A stretch of 64,000 nucleotides of DNA. It comes from Spirochaetota bacterium (GTDB lineage: Bacteria; Spirochaetota; UBA4802; UBA5550). Where the stretch lies: positions 186,001 to 250,000 of the forward strand of contig JAGNKX010000001.1 of the NCBI GenBank assembly GCA_017999915.1, given 5' to 3'. Of the stretch, positions 52,447 to 60,726 are shown in pieces (the first letter of the stretch is position 1; each line of letters begins with the position of its first letter). The position numbers and the translations under genes were made by a program. Below the pieces are notes generated by a model. It was given only the letters and a program-made list of their open reading frames with translations. It searched no databases and had not been told where the DNA came from.

Positions 52447-53718
52447 CTATGCCAGTATATAATAAAACACACATTTCCCGGCGCCGACGCAACGCCAGCG
52501 GGAGACAAAAATATCGGTGAGCAGCAGCGAGTCTCCTTCGGCGACGATGATGCTCTCCTCATTCATAAAAACTTCCAGCGACCCTTCGGTTACAATGATA
52601 AATTCTTTTCCCTTGTGGAGCAGTATGGGGCCTTCGATCGTCCTATTCCGCTCCAGCGTGATGCAATACGACTGCATGCCATATCGATCCGTCTCGATCA
52701 TGGCGGCTATATCCGCCTCCCGGTGAGCCAGCGGAATACGGGCGCTCTTTTTTGTGAACGCGTATCCGCGGGCGGCGCCGCCAGGGGACGCCAGACCGAA
52801 AAAATAATCTATGGGCTTGCTGAATACGGAAGACAGCTGGATCAATGTCTGCAGCGAGGGGGTGATGATGTCGTTTTCAATCTGCGAAACGGCCCCGGGT
52901 GTCATTGAGAGGGACATCGCCAGCTCGGCCTGGGTCATGCGGGCCTCTTTTCGCAGGTTCTTCACCTTTTCGCCGATCTTGAACGACTCCGACGCTTTCT
53001 TGTCGTCGAAGACAATGTTGTTGTCGATTATTCGAAAGAAGCTCGGCTGTGATCCGTAGAGCGGCGTGCGGTCCTGGAGCTTGTGGACCTGCAGCTCGTA
53101 ATATTCCGAATCCGTGGCCTTGACGGAAAACACGATCTGAGTGATGTGCATGATGCCGGCGATGAATTCCCGCGAATGGGCCTCGCGGCGGATGATCCAG
53201 TAGGCAAGAGCATTGAGGTCATAGAGCTTGGGACAGGTAAAGGTAAAAAAATCAAGGACGGCCGATTCGTCCTTCCAGAGCTCATGCATGCCCGTAACGC
53301 CGTCAAAGATATAGAAGGTGCCCTCCTTTTTGTGTTTCAGCTCGATTTCGTTCAGGATGCTGACAAAGGAGGTTATGTTTTTCGGATTCTCTATTTTAAT
53401 GATACGGTCACTGTCGTACTGTTCGCTGTTATAAAAATCGAGAAACACGCTGTCACCGTTGCCCTTCCCATGGGTAAAGGCATCCACCAGGATCGCGTTT
53501 TTCCGCTTAAACAGGTAGTCATACCGCTTGAAGATTGTCTGGGGCGAGAAATTAAAATTGATATAAATGATAGTATTGCTAAAATCCTTGGAGGAATCAA
53601 AAAAGCACCTGATAAAATCCTCTACGGGAACCCCGTCAGCCGCCTCCCAAACGACATTATCGCCATTTTTCAATCCGCCCGTCAATTTATCGAGGTATGT
53701 CAAGCCTGTGCTAATCAT
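52447..53718 (-). CDS. P-loop-less KaiC-like domain fused to XRE HTH and cupin
   Basis: A 423-residue regulator. Residues ~1-235 are homologous to the N-terminus of the next gene: STGLTYLDKLTGGL, GDNVVW, FYIFDGVTG and FFTFTCPKLYDLNALAYW mirror FFSITCPYLFKLDTIAYF there; again no P-loop. Residues ~250-305 form an XRE helix-turn-helix (VKNLRKEARMTQAELAMSLSMTPGAVSQIEN). Residues ~345-423 are a cupin beta-barrel (EGPILLHKGKEFIIVTEGSLEVFMN). XRE-cupin regulators sense a small molecule in the barrel; here a third, protein- or nucleotide-sensing domain is added. AGGA lies 8 bases ahead of the ATG. A palindrome 116 bp upstream may be its operator. Confidence 0.85.
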   Translation of the reverse strand: MISTGLTYLDKLTGGLKNGDNVVWEAADGVPVEDFIRCFFDSSKDFSNTIIYINFNFSPQTIFKRYDYLFKRKNAILVDAFTHGKGNGDSVFLDFYNSEQYDSDRIIKIENPKNITSFVSILNEIELKHKKEGTFYIFDGVTGMHELWKDESAVLDFFTFTCPKLYDLNALAYWIIRREAHSREFIAGIMHITQIVFSVKATDSEYYELQVHKLQDRTPLYGSQPSFFRIIDNNIVFDDKKASESFKIGEKVKNLRKEARMTQAELAMSLSMTPGAVSQIENDIITPSLQTLIQLSSVFSKPIDYFFGLASPGGAARGYAFTKKSARIPLAHREADIAAMIETDRYGMQSYCITLERNRTIEGPILLHKGKEFIIVTEGSLEVFMNEESIIVAEGDSLLLTDIFVSRWRCVGAGKCVFYYILA

Positions 53719-53833
53719 AGTCTACATCCTTGGTTGCGAATCAAAATAACAGCAACCTGTTGTGATCATACTATTTATAATATAATCTGTGTCTATTAAG
53801 AATTACTTAATTTATTATTAGATATATTTAATT

Positions 53834-53847
53834 TTACAATATTGTAA
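53834..53847. promoter_or_regulatory. Perfect 14-bp palindrome, candidate XRE operator
   Basis: TTACAATATTGTAA is self-complementary throughout and lies 116 bp upstream of the XRE-cupin start in an AT-rich promoter-like stretch. It has the size and symmetry of an XRE-dimer site. Confidence 0.45.
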
Positions 53848-53884
53848 TAAACAGACTCGCTGTGGAACCGCGTCACACGCTCGG

Positions 53885-53936
53885 CCGACGCCTTTTTGCA
53901 CATCCTGTGCGGCGTCGGCACTGCAACATCCTGTTG
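53885..53936. repeat. Tandem hairpins with shared ATCCT loop
   Basis: CCGACGCC (53885-53892) pairs with GGCGTCGG (53911-53918), enclosing GCACA-TCC-TGTGC; next comes CAACA-TCC-TGTTG (53924-53936). The two inner hairpins share the same loop but have different, self-compensating stems. Confidence 0.6.
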
Positions 53937-53945
53937 GGCGCATGG

Positions 53946-53993
53946 AGCCCCTGCGGGGAGAGGGGCTTATGAGGGGCTTCGCCCCTCAACCCC
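53946..53993. repeat. Dispersed double-hairpin repeat, copy 2
   Basis: CCCC-TGC-GGGG (53948-53958) and TGAGGGGC-TTC-GCCCCTCA (53970-53988) followed by ACCCCG. Compared with copy 1 (43228-43269), an A-T stem pair is replaced by G-C on both sides, keeping the fold. Confidence 0.7.
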
Positions 53994-54193
53994 GGTATAA
54001 AGAATTAAATACGCAGAAATTCCAATGATTCATGGAGCGTACCCATAACATTGTCAATTATAGAAATGAATACCCGCGCACAGGGAGAACCGCGGAGCAG
54101 AGAGTGGCGACCGCCATATCGGCGGGCACTGGATTTATTGCACACTGCCCCAAGGGGACGTGTCTTTTATTTCAACATACGGCATGGATCCGG

Positions 54194-54865
54194 TTAAATC
54201 CGATGATCTTCCCGGATGATAACCCTGCTTCCGCCATGAAGGCTCACATTCCAGTTTTTCGGCGCTTTCACCACCTTGAGCCTGTCAAGCTCGCCGATCT
54301 CCTTAAGCCTTCGGTATATCAATTGCCACGCGCAGCTGCGGTCAGGCCTCACTTCGCACCGGTCTTCCCGCGACCCGCCGCAGGGTCCGTTGAGCATATG
54401 CTTGGCGCACCTGGTGACGGGGCATATTCCCCCGTATTCATGGAGGACGCATTTCCCGCAGGCCGCGCATTTCTCTGTCCAGACCGCCCGCTCTTCGAGA
54501 ATGCCTATAAACTCCGTGTCAAGGCCGGCGTAGACCGGCTTGTTGTACCGCTCGGCGACGGCCTGCACGCCGGCGCCGCAGCCGAGGGAGAGTATGATGT
54601 CGTTCCGGCTGATCGCTTCCGCCGCCTTCTCCAGGAAAATATTATCGCACTGGCGCTCGATGGTCAGCTCCTCGATCTCCAGCGGAAGGCTCCTCAGCCG
54701 GGCCGCTATGCGAAGGGCCGACGAGATGATGCTCACCTCGCGCTCGCCGCCGGCCAGGCACACGGTCACGCAGGTGCCGCATCCCAGCACCAGCACTTTT
54801 TTCTTTCCCTGCAGCATGTCGATGAGCTCGGGAATGCTTTTTCTCTGCGCTACTATCATACGCAT
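54194..54865 (-). CDS. metV: MetV-like methylenetetrahydrofolate reductase C-terminal/zinc protein
   Basis: A 223-residue protein of the MTHFR_C family (PF12225). Cys motifs are LGCGTCVTVCLAGG near residue 29, LSLGCGAG, and the C-terminal CAACGKCVLHEYGGICPVTRC with LNGPCGG, the signature of MetV and of the C-terminal domain of archaeal/acetogen MetF partners. In acetogens MetV binds MetF and links it to Hdr-type electron carriers. Here it overlaps the end of mvhD by 10 bp and ends the Hdr operon; no metF occurs in the window. GGAG lies upstream; the second Met (codon 3) has better spacing. Confidence 0.85.
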   Translation of the reverse strand: MRMIVAQRKSIPELIDMLQGKKKVLVLGCGTCVTVCLAGGEREVSIISSALRIAARLRSLPLEIEELTIERQCDNIFLEKAAEAISRNDIILSLGCGAGVQAVAERYNKPVYAGLDTEFIGILEERAVWTEKCAACGKCVLHEYGGICPVTRCAKHMLNGPCGGSREDRCEVRPDRSCAWQLIYRRLKEIGELDRLKVVKAPKNWNVSLHGGSRVIIREDHRI

Positions 54866-55305
54866 ATCTCCTGATTGACTGATTGGTTGGTTTTTTTCAG
54901 CGGGTTGGGCCCGAGCTGCCTCACCGTCTCTATCATTTCATTGATATGATCAACTAAAAGCCGCGCGCCGGCCGCGGATACATTCACCATGCGAATGCGG
55001 CTTTCATCCAGGCCGCTTTCCGAAAGAAAGGACCGAGTATAGCGGACCCTGCCCTTGGCCAGAAGATTACCCTCCGAGAAATGGCATCCCCCCTCCAGGC
55101 ACCCGGCGACGAGAATGCCGTCGGCGCCCCTCTCGAAGGCCTTCATGAAAAACTCGACCTCGAGCCTTCCGGTGCAGGGGGTCCGGATGATACGCACATT
55201 GGTCGGGTACTGCAGCCGCATGGAGCCGGCCAGGTCCGCTGCTGAATAAGAACAGTACTGGCAGCAAAAGGCTATGATCAACGGCTCGAAATATTCATCA
55301 CTCAT
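54856..55305 (-). CDS. mvhD: MvhD-type hydrogenase/Hdr iron-sulfur linker protein
   Basis: A 149-residue FlpD/MvhD-like [2Fe-2S] protein that passes electrons between an electron-donating enzyme and HdrA. Family landmarks: IIAFCCQYCSYSAADLAG, VRIIRTPCTGRLE, FERGADGILVAGCLEGGCHFSEGN, giving the usual five-cysteine set. A C-terminal helix follows. RBS AGAGGAAAT precedes the ATG. It lies between hdrA and metV in the operon, which suggests that it connects the HdrABC complex to MetV or to a MetF encoded elsewhere. Confidence 0.92.
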   Translation of the reverse strand: MSDEYFEPLIIAFCCQYCSYSAADLAGSMRLQYPTNVRIIRTPCTGRLEVEFFMKAFERGADGILVAGCLEGGCHFSEGNLLAKGRVRYTRSFLSESGLDESRIRMVNVSAAGARLLVDHINEMIETVRQLGPNPLKKTNQSVNQEICV

Positions 55306-55377
55306 GTATTTCCTCTTTCATGCATAATTTCCTGTTTTATTTCATCGTCCCTCTGGGTTATGGGAGGCCGGCCATCC

Positions 55378-58300
55378 TCATTTTTTCTTTCCGGCAGCGG
55401 CATAATCCGCGATATAGTTATCCAGCAGTTTTTCCAGCATGGTGTTGAACTGCCGTGACTCGAAATGATTGAGCTGTATGGCCCGTGCCGGGCACTCAGA
55501 GGCGCATATGCCGCAGCCCATGCATTTCGCAGCCATGATCTCCCCCTTGCCGTCGACGTTCATGAAGGGCGCCCCGTAGGGACAGGCGTGGACGCAGGTC
55601 ATGCAGGATATGCACTTGTCCTGGTTCACTTCCGACACCTGGGCCCCGACCTCGAGATGGGTCTTCGACAGGACCGTGGCGGCGCGCGACGCCGCGGCCC
55701 TGGCCTGGGAAATGTTCTCATCGATCATTTTCGGCGAATGGGCGAGTCCGCAGAGGTACACACCTTCCGTGGCGAAATCGACCGGGCGCAGCTTGATGTG
55801 GGCTTCCAGGAAAAAACCGTCATTGTTGAGCTGCAGCTTCAGCATGTCCGACAACCGCCGGTTATCGGGAGAGGCCTTGATCCCCGTGCTCTGGATCACC
55901 TTGTCCGCTTCGATCTCGATCGGTTCGGGAAGATCGGGGCTCGTGAGGGAGACGATGAGCATGTTTTCCTCGTAATACACTTCCGGCTGCTTGGTTTCGC
56001 TGTAGCGGAGAAACACGATGCCGGCCTTGCGCGCCCGCTGATAGTGCTTTTCCCTGAATCCGTAGGTCCTGATGTCCCGGTACAGGATATAGATATTGAC
56101 TTCGGGGTTCTTCTCCTTGAGTATCAGGGCATTCTTGACCGCCATGGAACAGCACACCCGGCTGCAATAGGGCGTTTCCCTGTTGCGCGAGCCGACGCAC
56201 TGGATCATGACGATGTTCTTCACGTTCCGGGCGAAATGCTCTTCGTGGATAAGCTGCTCCAGCTCGAGCTGGGTGAGGATGTTGTCCGATTCGCCGTAGA
56301 GATATTCAAGGGGCCGCGCCGGCTCCGCTCCGGTGGCGACAATGACGGCCCCGCAGGACACTTCTACGCCCTTGCCGTTACCGGCTTTCATCTCCGTCAG
56401 CGTGGCTGTGAAATTGCCGATATGGCCATGGACCGAATCGACCTCGCAGTTCAGGTGGGTCGCGATGTTGCGGTGGCCCTTTACTCTCCGAATGAGGTCA
56501 TTCATGAATTCCGCGGTGTTGTCGCAATCAAGGGTGGAGTGGATGAGTGACATCTGCCCCCCCAGCTTCCCCGACTTTTCGACCAGGGACACGGAGAACC
56601 CCTGCTCCGCCAGGGAAAGCGCCGCGGTCATGCCGGAGAGACCCCCGCCGATGACCAGGCCGTTCTGGTTAATCGCGATCGATTCCCCCGTGAGGGGCTT
56701 CAGGAGCCCCGCCCGGGCGATGGACATCCGCACCAGCTCGATGGCCTTCAGGGTCGCGTGGTCCGGATCGGACGAATGCACCCACGAGCACTGGTCCCGT
56801 ATGTTGGCCAGCTCGAAGAGGTAGGGGTTCAGGCCCGCCTCGCGCAATGTCTCGCGGAAGAGCGGCTCGTGGGTCCGCGGGGTGCAGGAGGCGACCACGA
56901 CCCGGTTGAGACGGTATTCGGCGATGCGCTTCTTGATCTCCGAAAGGCTCGAATCGGAGCAGGTGTACATCGTGTGGGAGGCGACGACCACATTGGGATC
57001 GCCGGCTATGGCGTTCGTCACTTTTTCCACGTCAACGGTCGAGGCTATGTTGATTCCGCAGTGGCACACGAACACGCCGATCCTCGGCTCCTCGTCCGTC
57101 GTATCGTGCTCTACCGGGTATTTCTTCTTCGCGATGAGGGTGTTGCGGGACCCGGCCAGCAGCTCCATCGACAGGGACGCGGCCGCGCTCGCCTGGGTCA
57201 CCGTTTCCGGAATGTCCTTCGGCTCCTGGAAGGCGCCGGCCACGAACACGCCGGGCCGCGACGTCTCCATGGGCGCGTACCGGCTGGTCTTGCAGAAACC
57301 CGACTGGTCCAGCTCGATGCCGAGGCGCGCCATGCCTTCGGAAATATCGGTCTTGGGGTCCATGCCGACGGCCAGGACCACCAGGTCAAAATCGCGCTCC
57401 TCGTGCCGGAACCGCTCATTGAGGAAGCGGAGCCTGATGTCCCCCGTTCCGGGGACCTGGAGGGCCCTAGAGGGAATGCTCTTTATGTACGCGATATTGT
57501 CCCTGGCCCTGGCCCGCTCGTAGTACTGGTCGAAATCCTTCCCGAAGGCACGTATGTCCATGTAGAATATGGACGCCTCCATGCCGTCAATGTGCTCGTC
57601 CGCCACCAGGGCCTGCTTCGTCGTGGCCATGCAGCAGATGGAGGAACAGTATTCGTTGCCGCACCTGGAGTCGCGGGAGCCGACGCACTGGATCCAGGCT
57701 ATGCGCTTCGCCTCCCTGCCGTCGTCCCGCCGCACCACGTGGCCGCCGTAGGGACCGGCCGCGGAAAGCATCCGCTCGAACTGGACGCTGGTGAGCACAT
57801 TGGAATAACGGTTGTAGCCGAATTCGCCCTTCCGCTCAGCGTCAAACTCCCTGAAGCCGGGGGCCAGGATGACGGACCCTATCTCCAGGCCGAAAGACTC
57901 TTCCCTCATATCGTGGACGACGGCCTTCTTGTCGCAGGCGGCGACGCACTCCATGCACTCGGAGCAGACAGCGCAGTTCAGGCATCGCTCCGCTTCGGCC
58001 AGGGCCTCTTCAACGGAAAAGGCGGCTTCAACCTCGTCAAAGCCGGCGATCCTGGCGTCCGCCGGAAGATGGACAGCCGTGGCCCGGGATTTCTTTTCAA
58101 TATGTTTCAGGGATGGAAGCATCTCCTCAGGCACGGGCCGCACCGTTGATTCAAAGCGGTCGGAGAGCATGTCCTTGCCGTCCAGGTAGCGCTCTATCGA
58201 TTCGGCCGCTCGCTTCCCCGCAGCCACCGCCTGGATAACGCTGGCCGGACCGGAGGCGTTGTCGCCGCCGGCGAATATTCCCTTAAGGGACGTTTCCATG

Positions 58301-59868
58301 GTGCGGGGATCGACCTTGAAGCAGCCCCGCTCCGCGTCGGCGCCGATATGCTTGAGGAATTCCCCATCCGTCATCTGGCCGATGGCCACGATGACCTGGG
58401 TTGTGTCTATTATCGTGAGATTCTTATCATTGTATTCGGGGCTGAATCTTCCCTTTTCGTCAAAGACCCTGAGGCACTCTTTAAATTCTATTCCTGTGAC
58501 GGAATCGCCGCCGAGGATGCGGCGGGGCCCCCAGCCGTTGCGTATGACGATCCCTTCAGCCAGAGTCGCCTCTATCTCTTCCCGGTATGCCGGCATTTGA
58601 TCACGCCGCTCCAGGGAAACCAGCTCCACCTGCGTCGCGCCGAGGCGGACAGCCGTCCGCGCCACGTCCACAGCGACATTGCCGCCGCCTATGACCACGA
58701 CCTTCTTTTCAACAGCGGGCCAGCTTCCCGGCTCGCCCGCCTGGCGCAGAAAATCCACGCCGCCCGAGACGCCCTTCTTCTCCTCTCCCTCGATGCCGAG
58801 CTTCCTGCCGCCATGGGCGCCGGCGCTGATGAAAATTGCGTCAAATCCCTTCTTCAGCTCATCCAGGGTCTTGTCCTTACCGATGCTGCAGCCGGCGACG
58901 ATGGTGACGCCCTTTCTCTTGATAAGATCTATTTCATAATCGAGGATGTCCTGGGGAAGACGGTAGCGGGGTATCCCCCACCGGAGCATGCCGCCGGCGT
59001 CGCTCCTGGCCTCGAAAATCGTCACCGCCAGACCCCTGTCGGCCAGGTCGCCGGCGCAGGTGAGTCCCGCGGGGCCTGCGCCGATTATGGCGACCTTCCT
59101 GGCTTTTTCGGAAGGCGTCTTCTGTTCCGGCAGAGGGAGCTCCCCGGACCGAACCAGCATCATCTCCTGGTCCGAGGCGAAGCGCTTGAGCTGCCTGATG
59201 GCCAGGGCCGAATCCACCTGCGAGCGGGTGCACTCGCCCTCGCAGGGGGCCGGACAGACCCGGCCGCATATGGCTGAGAGGGGATTCCGCTCCCTGATGA
59301 GGTTTACGGCCTTCACATACTCTTTCTTCCTGATCAGCTGGATATACCCCTGTACGTTGATGTTCGCGGGGCAGGTGGCCTTGCAGGGAGCGTGGCCCAG
59401 CTTCTGGATCGCGGGCTTGTTGGGGATCGCCTGGGCCGAATATTTCTGCACGACCTTCCGCTTCCCGAGGCCGCGGTTGAACCGGTCCTCCACCTCCACC
59501 GGACAGGCCTTGGTGCAGTCGCCGCAGTCGTTGCATATCTTTTCATCGATATAGCGGGGCGACTTTTTGATACGGGCCGTGAAATTGCCCGGCACGCCCT
59601 CGAGCTTTTCGATCTCGCAGAGGGTGTGTATCTCGATATTATGATTTCTCGCGCATTCGACCAGCTTCGGCGACACGATGCAGGTCGCACAGTCGCCGGT
59701 GGGAAAGGTCTTGTCCAGGTGGGCCATCATGCCGCCGATGGCCGCGGATTTTTCCACCAGGTGCACCTTGAAGCCGGAATTGGCCAGGTCAAGGGCAGCC
59801 TGGACTCCCGCGATTCCGCCGCCCTGGACCAGGACCGCGCCGATTATCTTGTTCGTATCTTTTTCCAT
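55378..59868 (-). CDS. hdrA: HdrA-GltD-HdrA fusion flavoprotein
   Basis: A 1496-residue Fe-S flavoprotein with an unusual order. Residues ~1-125: HdrA start with FAD site VQGGGIAGVQAALDL, Cys-rich TGDCATCIVSPK and ferredoxin motif CNDCGDCTKACPV. Residues ~155-590: an inserted GltD/NfnL-type unit with CKATCPANIN, CGRVCPAPCEGEC, FAD motif GAGPAGLTCAGDL and NAD(P)H motif GGGNVAVDVARTA. Then a [4Fe-4S] segment CLNCAVCSECMECVAAC and the rest of the first HdrA (VGSRDSRCGNEYCSSICC). Residues ~915-1400: a second HdrA with VCHCG, GGGLSGMTAALSL and VGSRNRETPYCSRVCC. The end carries two ferredoxin motifs (CISCMTCVHACPY, CMGCGICASECPA). It probably takes electrons from NAD(P)H and may bifurcate them to ferredoxin and to HdrBC or MvhD. 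It follows hdrB by 6 bp. Confidence 0.9.
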   Translation of the reverse strand: MEKDTNKIIGAVLVQGGGIAGVQAALDLANSGFKVHLVEKSAAIGGMMAHLDKTFPTGDCATCIVSPKLVECARNHNIEIHTLCEIEKLEGVPGNFTARIKKSPRYIDEKICNDCGDCTKACPVEVEDRFNRGLGKRKVVQKYSAQAIPNKPAIQKLGHAPCKATCPANINVQGYIQLIRKKEYVKAVNLIRERNPLSAICGRVCPAPCEGECTRSQVDSALAIRQLKRFASDQEMMLVRSGELPLPEQKTPSEKARKVAIIGAGPAGLTCAGDLADRGLAVTIFEARSDAGGMLRWGIPRYRLPQDILDYEIDLIKRKGVTIVAGCSIGKDKTLDELKKGFDAIFISAGAHGGRKLGIEGEEKKGVSGGVDFLRQAGEPGSWPAVEKKVVVIGGGNVAVDVARTAVRLGATQVELVSLERRDQMPAYREEIEATLAEGIVIRNGWGPRRILGGDSVTGIEFKECLRVFDEKGRFSPEYNDKNLTIIDTTQVIVAIGQMTDGEFLKHIGADAERGCFKVDPRTMETSLKGIFAGGDNASGPASVIQAVAAGKRAAESIERYLDGKDMLSDRFESTVRPVPEEMLPSLKHIEKKSRATAVHLPADARIAGFDEVEAAFSVEEALAEAERCLNCAVCSECMECVAACDKKAVVHDMREESFGLEIGSVILAPGFREFDAERKGEFGYNRYSNVLTSVQFERMLSAAGPYGGHVVRRDDGREAKRIAWIQCVGSRDSRCGNEYCSSICCMATTKQALVADEHIDGMEASIFYMDIRAFGKDFDQYYERARARDNIAYIKSIPSRALQVPGTGDIRLRFLNERFRHEERDFDLVVLAVGMDPKTDISEGMARLGIELDQSGFCKTSRYAPMETSRPGVFVAGAFQEPKDIPETVTQASAAASLSMELLAGSRNTLIAKKKYPVEHDTTDEEPRIGVFVCHCGINIASTVDVEKVTNAIAGDPNVVVASHTMYTCSDSSLSEIKKRIAEYRLNRVVVASCTPRTHEPLFRETLREAGLNPYLFELANIRDQCSWVHSSDPDHATLKAIELVRMSIARAGLLKPLTGESIAINQNGLVIGGGLSGMTAALSLAEQGFSVSLVEKSGKLGGQMSLIHSTLDCDNTAEFMNDLIRRVKGHRNIATHLNCEVDSVHGHIGNFTATLTEMKAGNGKGVEVSCGAVIVATGAEPARPLEYLYGESDNILTQLELEQLIHEEHFARNVKNIVMIQCVGSRNRETPYCSRVCCSMAVKNALILKEKNPEVNIYILYRDIRTYGFREKHYQRARKAGIVFLRYSETKQPEVYYEENMLIVSLTSPDLPEPIEIEADKVIQSTGIKASPDNRRLSDMLKLQLNNDGFFLEAHIKLRPVDFATEGVYLCGLAHSPKMIDENISQARAAASRAATVLSKTHLEVGAQVSEVNQDKCISCMTCVHACPYGAPFMNVDGKGEIMAAKCMGCGICASECPARAIQLNHFESRQFNTMLEKLLDNYIADYAAAGKKK

Positions 59869-59874
59869 GGTTGA

Positions 59875-60726
59875 TTACCTTCTCGCCACCGACGCCGCAA
59901 TCGCCTTCGGTGAATGTATCAGCTTGCTCAGCCCGAGACTGTGATGGGAAATGCCAAGGCACAATCCGAGGAGCTGTGTTATATACAGGACCGGCAGGGG
60001 GCTTTGGCTTTCGCCCTGGCGCATATCCAGGTTGATCTGGCACATGGGGCAGGCCACGGCGATGCAGTCCGCGCCGGCTTCCCGGGCCAAATCAACGATG
60101 CCGCCGGAGAGTATTTCCACCAGGTCGGACCTAGTCAGGGTCAGGGAGGCGCCGCAGCATTCCACCTTGTGGGGCCACTCCAGGCTCTCTCCGCCCATGG
60201 CGGCGACCAGCCTATCCATGGACACCGGGTTCTCCGGATCGTCGAAGCCGGTCACCTCGGCGGGACGGACCAGTAGGCATCCGTAATATGAAGCTACCTT
60301 TATGCCGCCGAGGGAATGGGTTATGGCCCCCTTGAGGGCCTCGATCCCCAGGTCCTCGAGGAGGACCTCGATGAAATGACGCACCGGCACGGAGCCGTCA
60401 TAGTCCCGGCCGATGGCGCTGGCCACCCGCTCCCGCGCTCCGGGATTGTTCCTTATTTCATGATTGGCGATCTTCATCCTGCTGTAACAGGAGGCGCAGC
60501 TGACGACCATGTCCAGACCCCTATCCTTCACCTTGAGAAGGTTCGCGGCGGCAAGTGAGAGAGCCAGGTCGTGGTTTACCTGGTGCGCCGGCGTGGAGCC
60601 GCAGCAGGTCCATCCGCCGGGCTCAACGAGATCGATCCCGAGGGCCTTTGCAACCGCCTTCGTCGAGCTGTACTGGTCACGGGCGGTCGATTCCGCCGAA
60701 CATCCGGGGTAATATGCGTATTTCAT
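59875..60726 (-). CDS. hdrB: Heterodisulfide reductase-like subunit B
   Basis: A 283-residue CCG-domain protein. Both cysteine sets that hold the noncubane [4Fe-4S] clusters are complete: YYPGCSAEST, GGWTCCGST, SCASCYSR and YYGCLLVRP, VECCGASL, CPMCQINLD. In methanogens HdrB reduces CoM-S-S-CoB; in bacteria without these cofactors, HdrB homologues act on other disulfides or pass electrons. The start overlaps the hdrC stop by ATGA, so HdrC and HdrB are made together. Confidence 0.93.
   Translation of the reverse strand: MKYAYYPGCSAESTARDQYSSTKAVAKALGIDLVEPGGWTCCGSTPAHQVNHDLALSLAAANLLKVKDRGLDMVVSCASCYSRMKIANHEIRNNPGARERVASAIGRDYDGSVPVRHFIEVLLEDLGIEALKGAITHSLGGIKVASYYGCLLVRPAEVTGFDDPENPVSMDRLVAAMGGESLEWPHKVECCGASLTLTRSDLVEILSGGIVDLAREAGADCIAVACPMCQINLDMRQGESQSPLPVLYITQLLGLCLGISHHSLGLSKLIHSPKAIAASVARR

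Larger units (their letters stand above)
53719..54193. other. Repeat-rich gap between metV and the XRE-cupin gene
   Basis: 475 bp between two same-strand units. From right to left along the minus-strand transcript: end of metV, then the hairpin repeats (53885-53993), the palindrome at 53834-53847, and a very AT-rich stretch that should carry the promoter of the KaiC-like pair. No gene seen. Confidence 0.5.
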
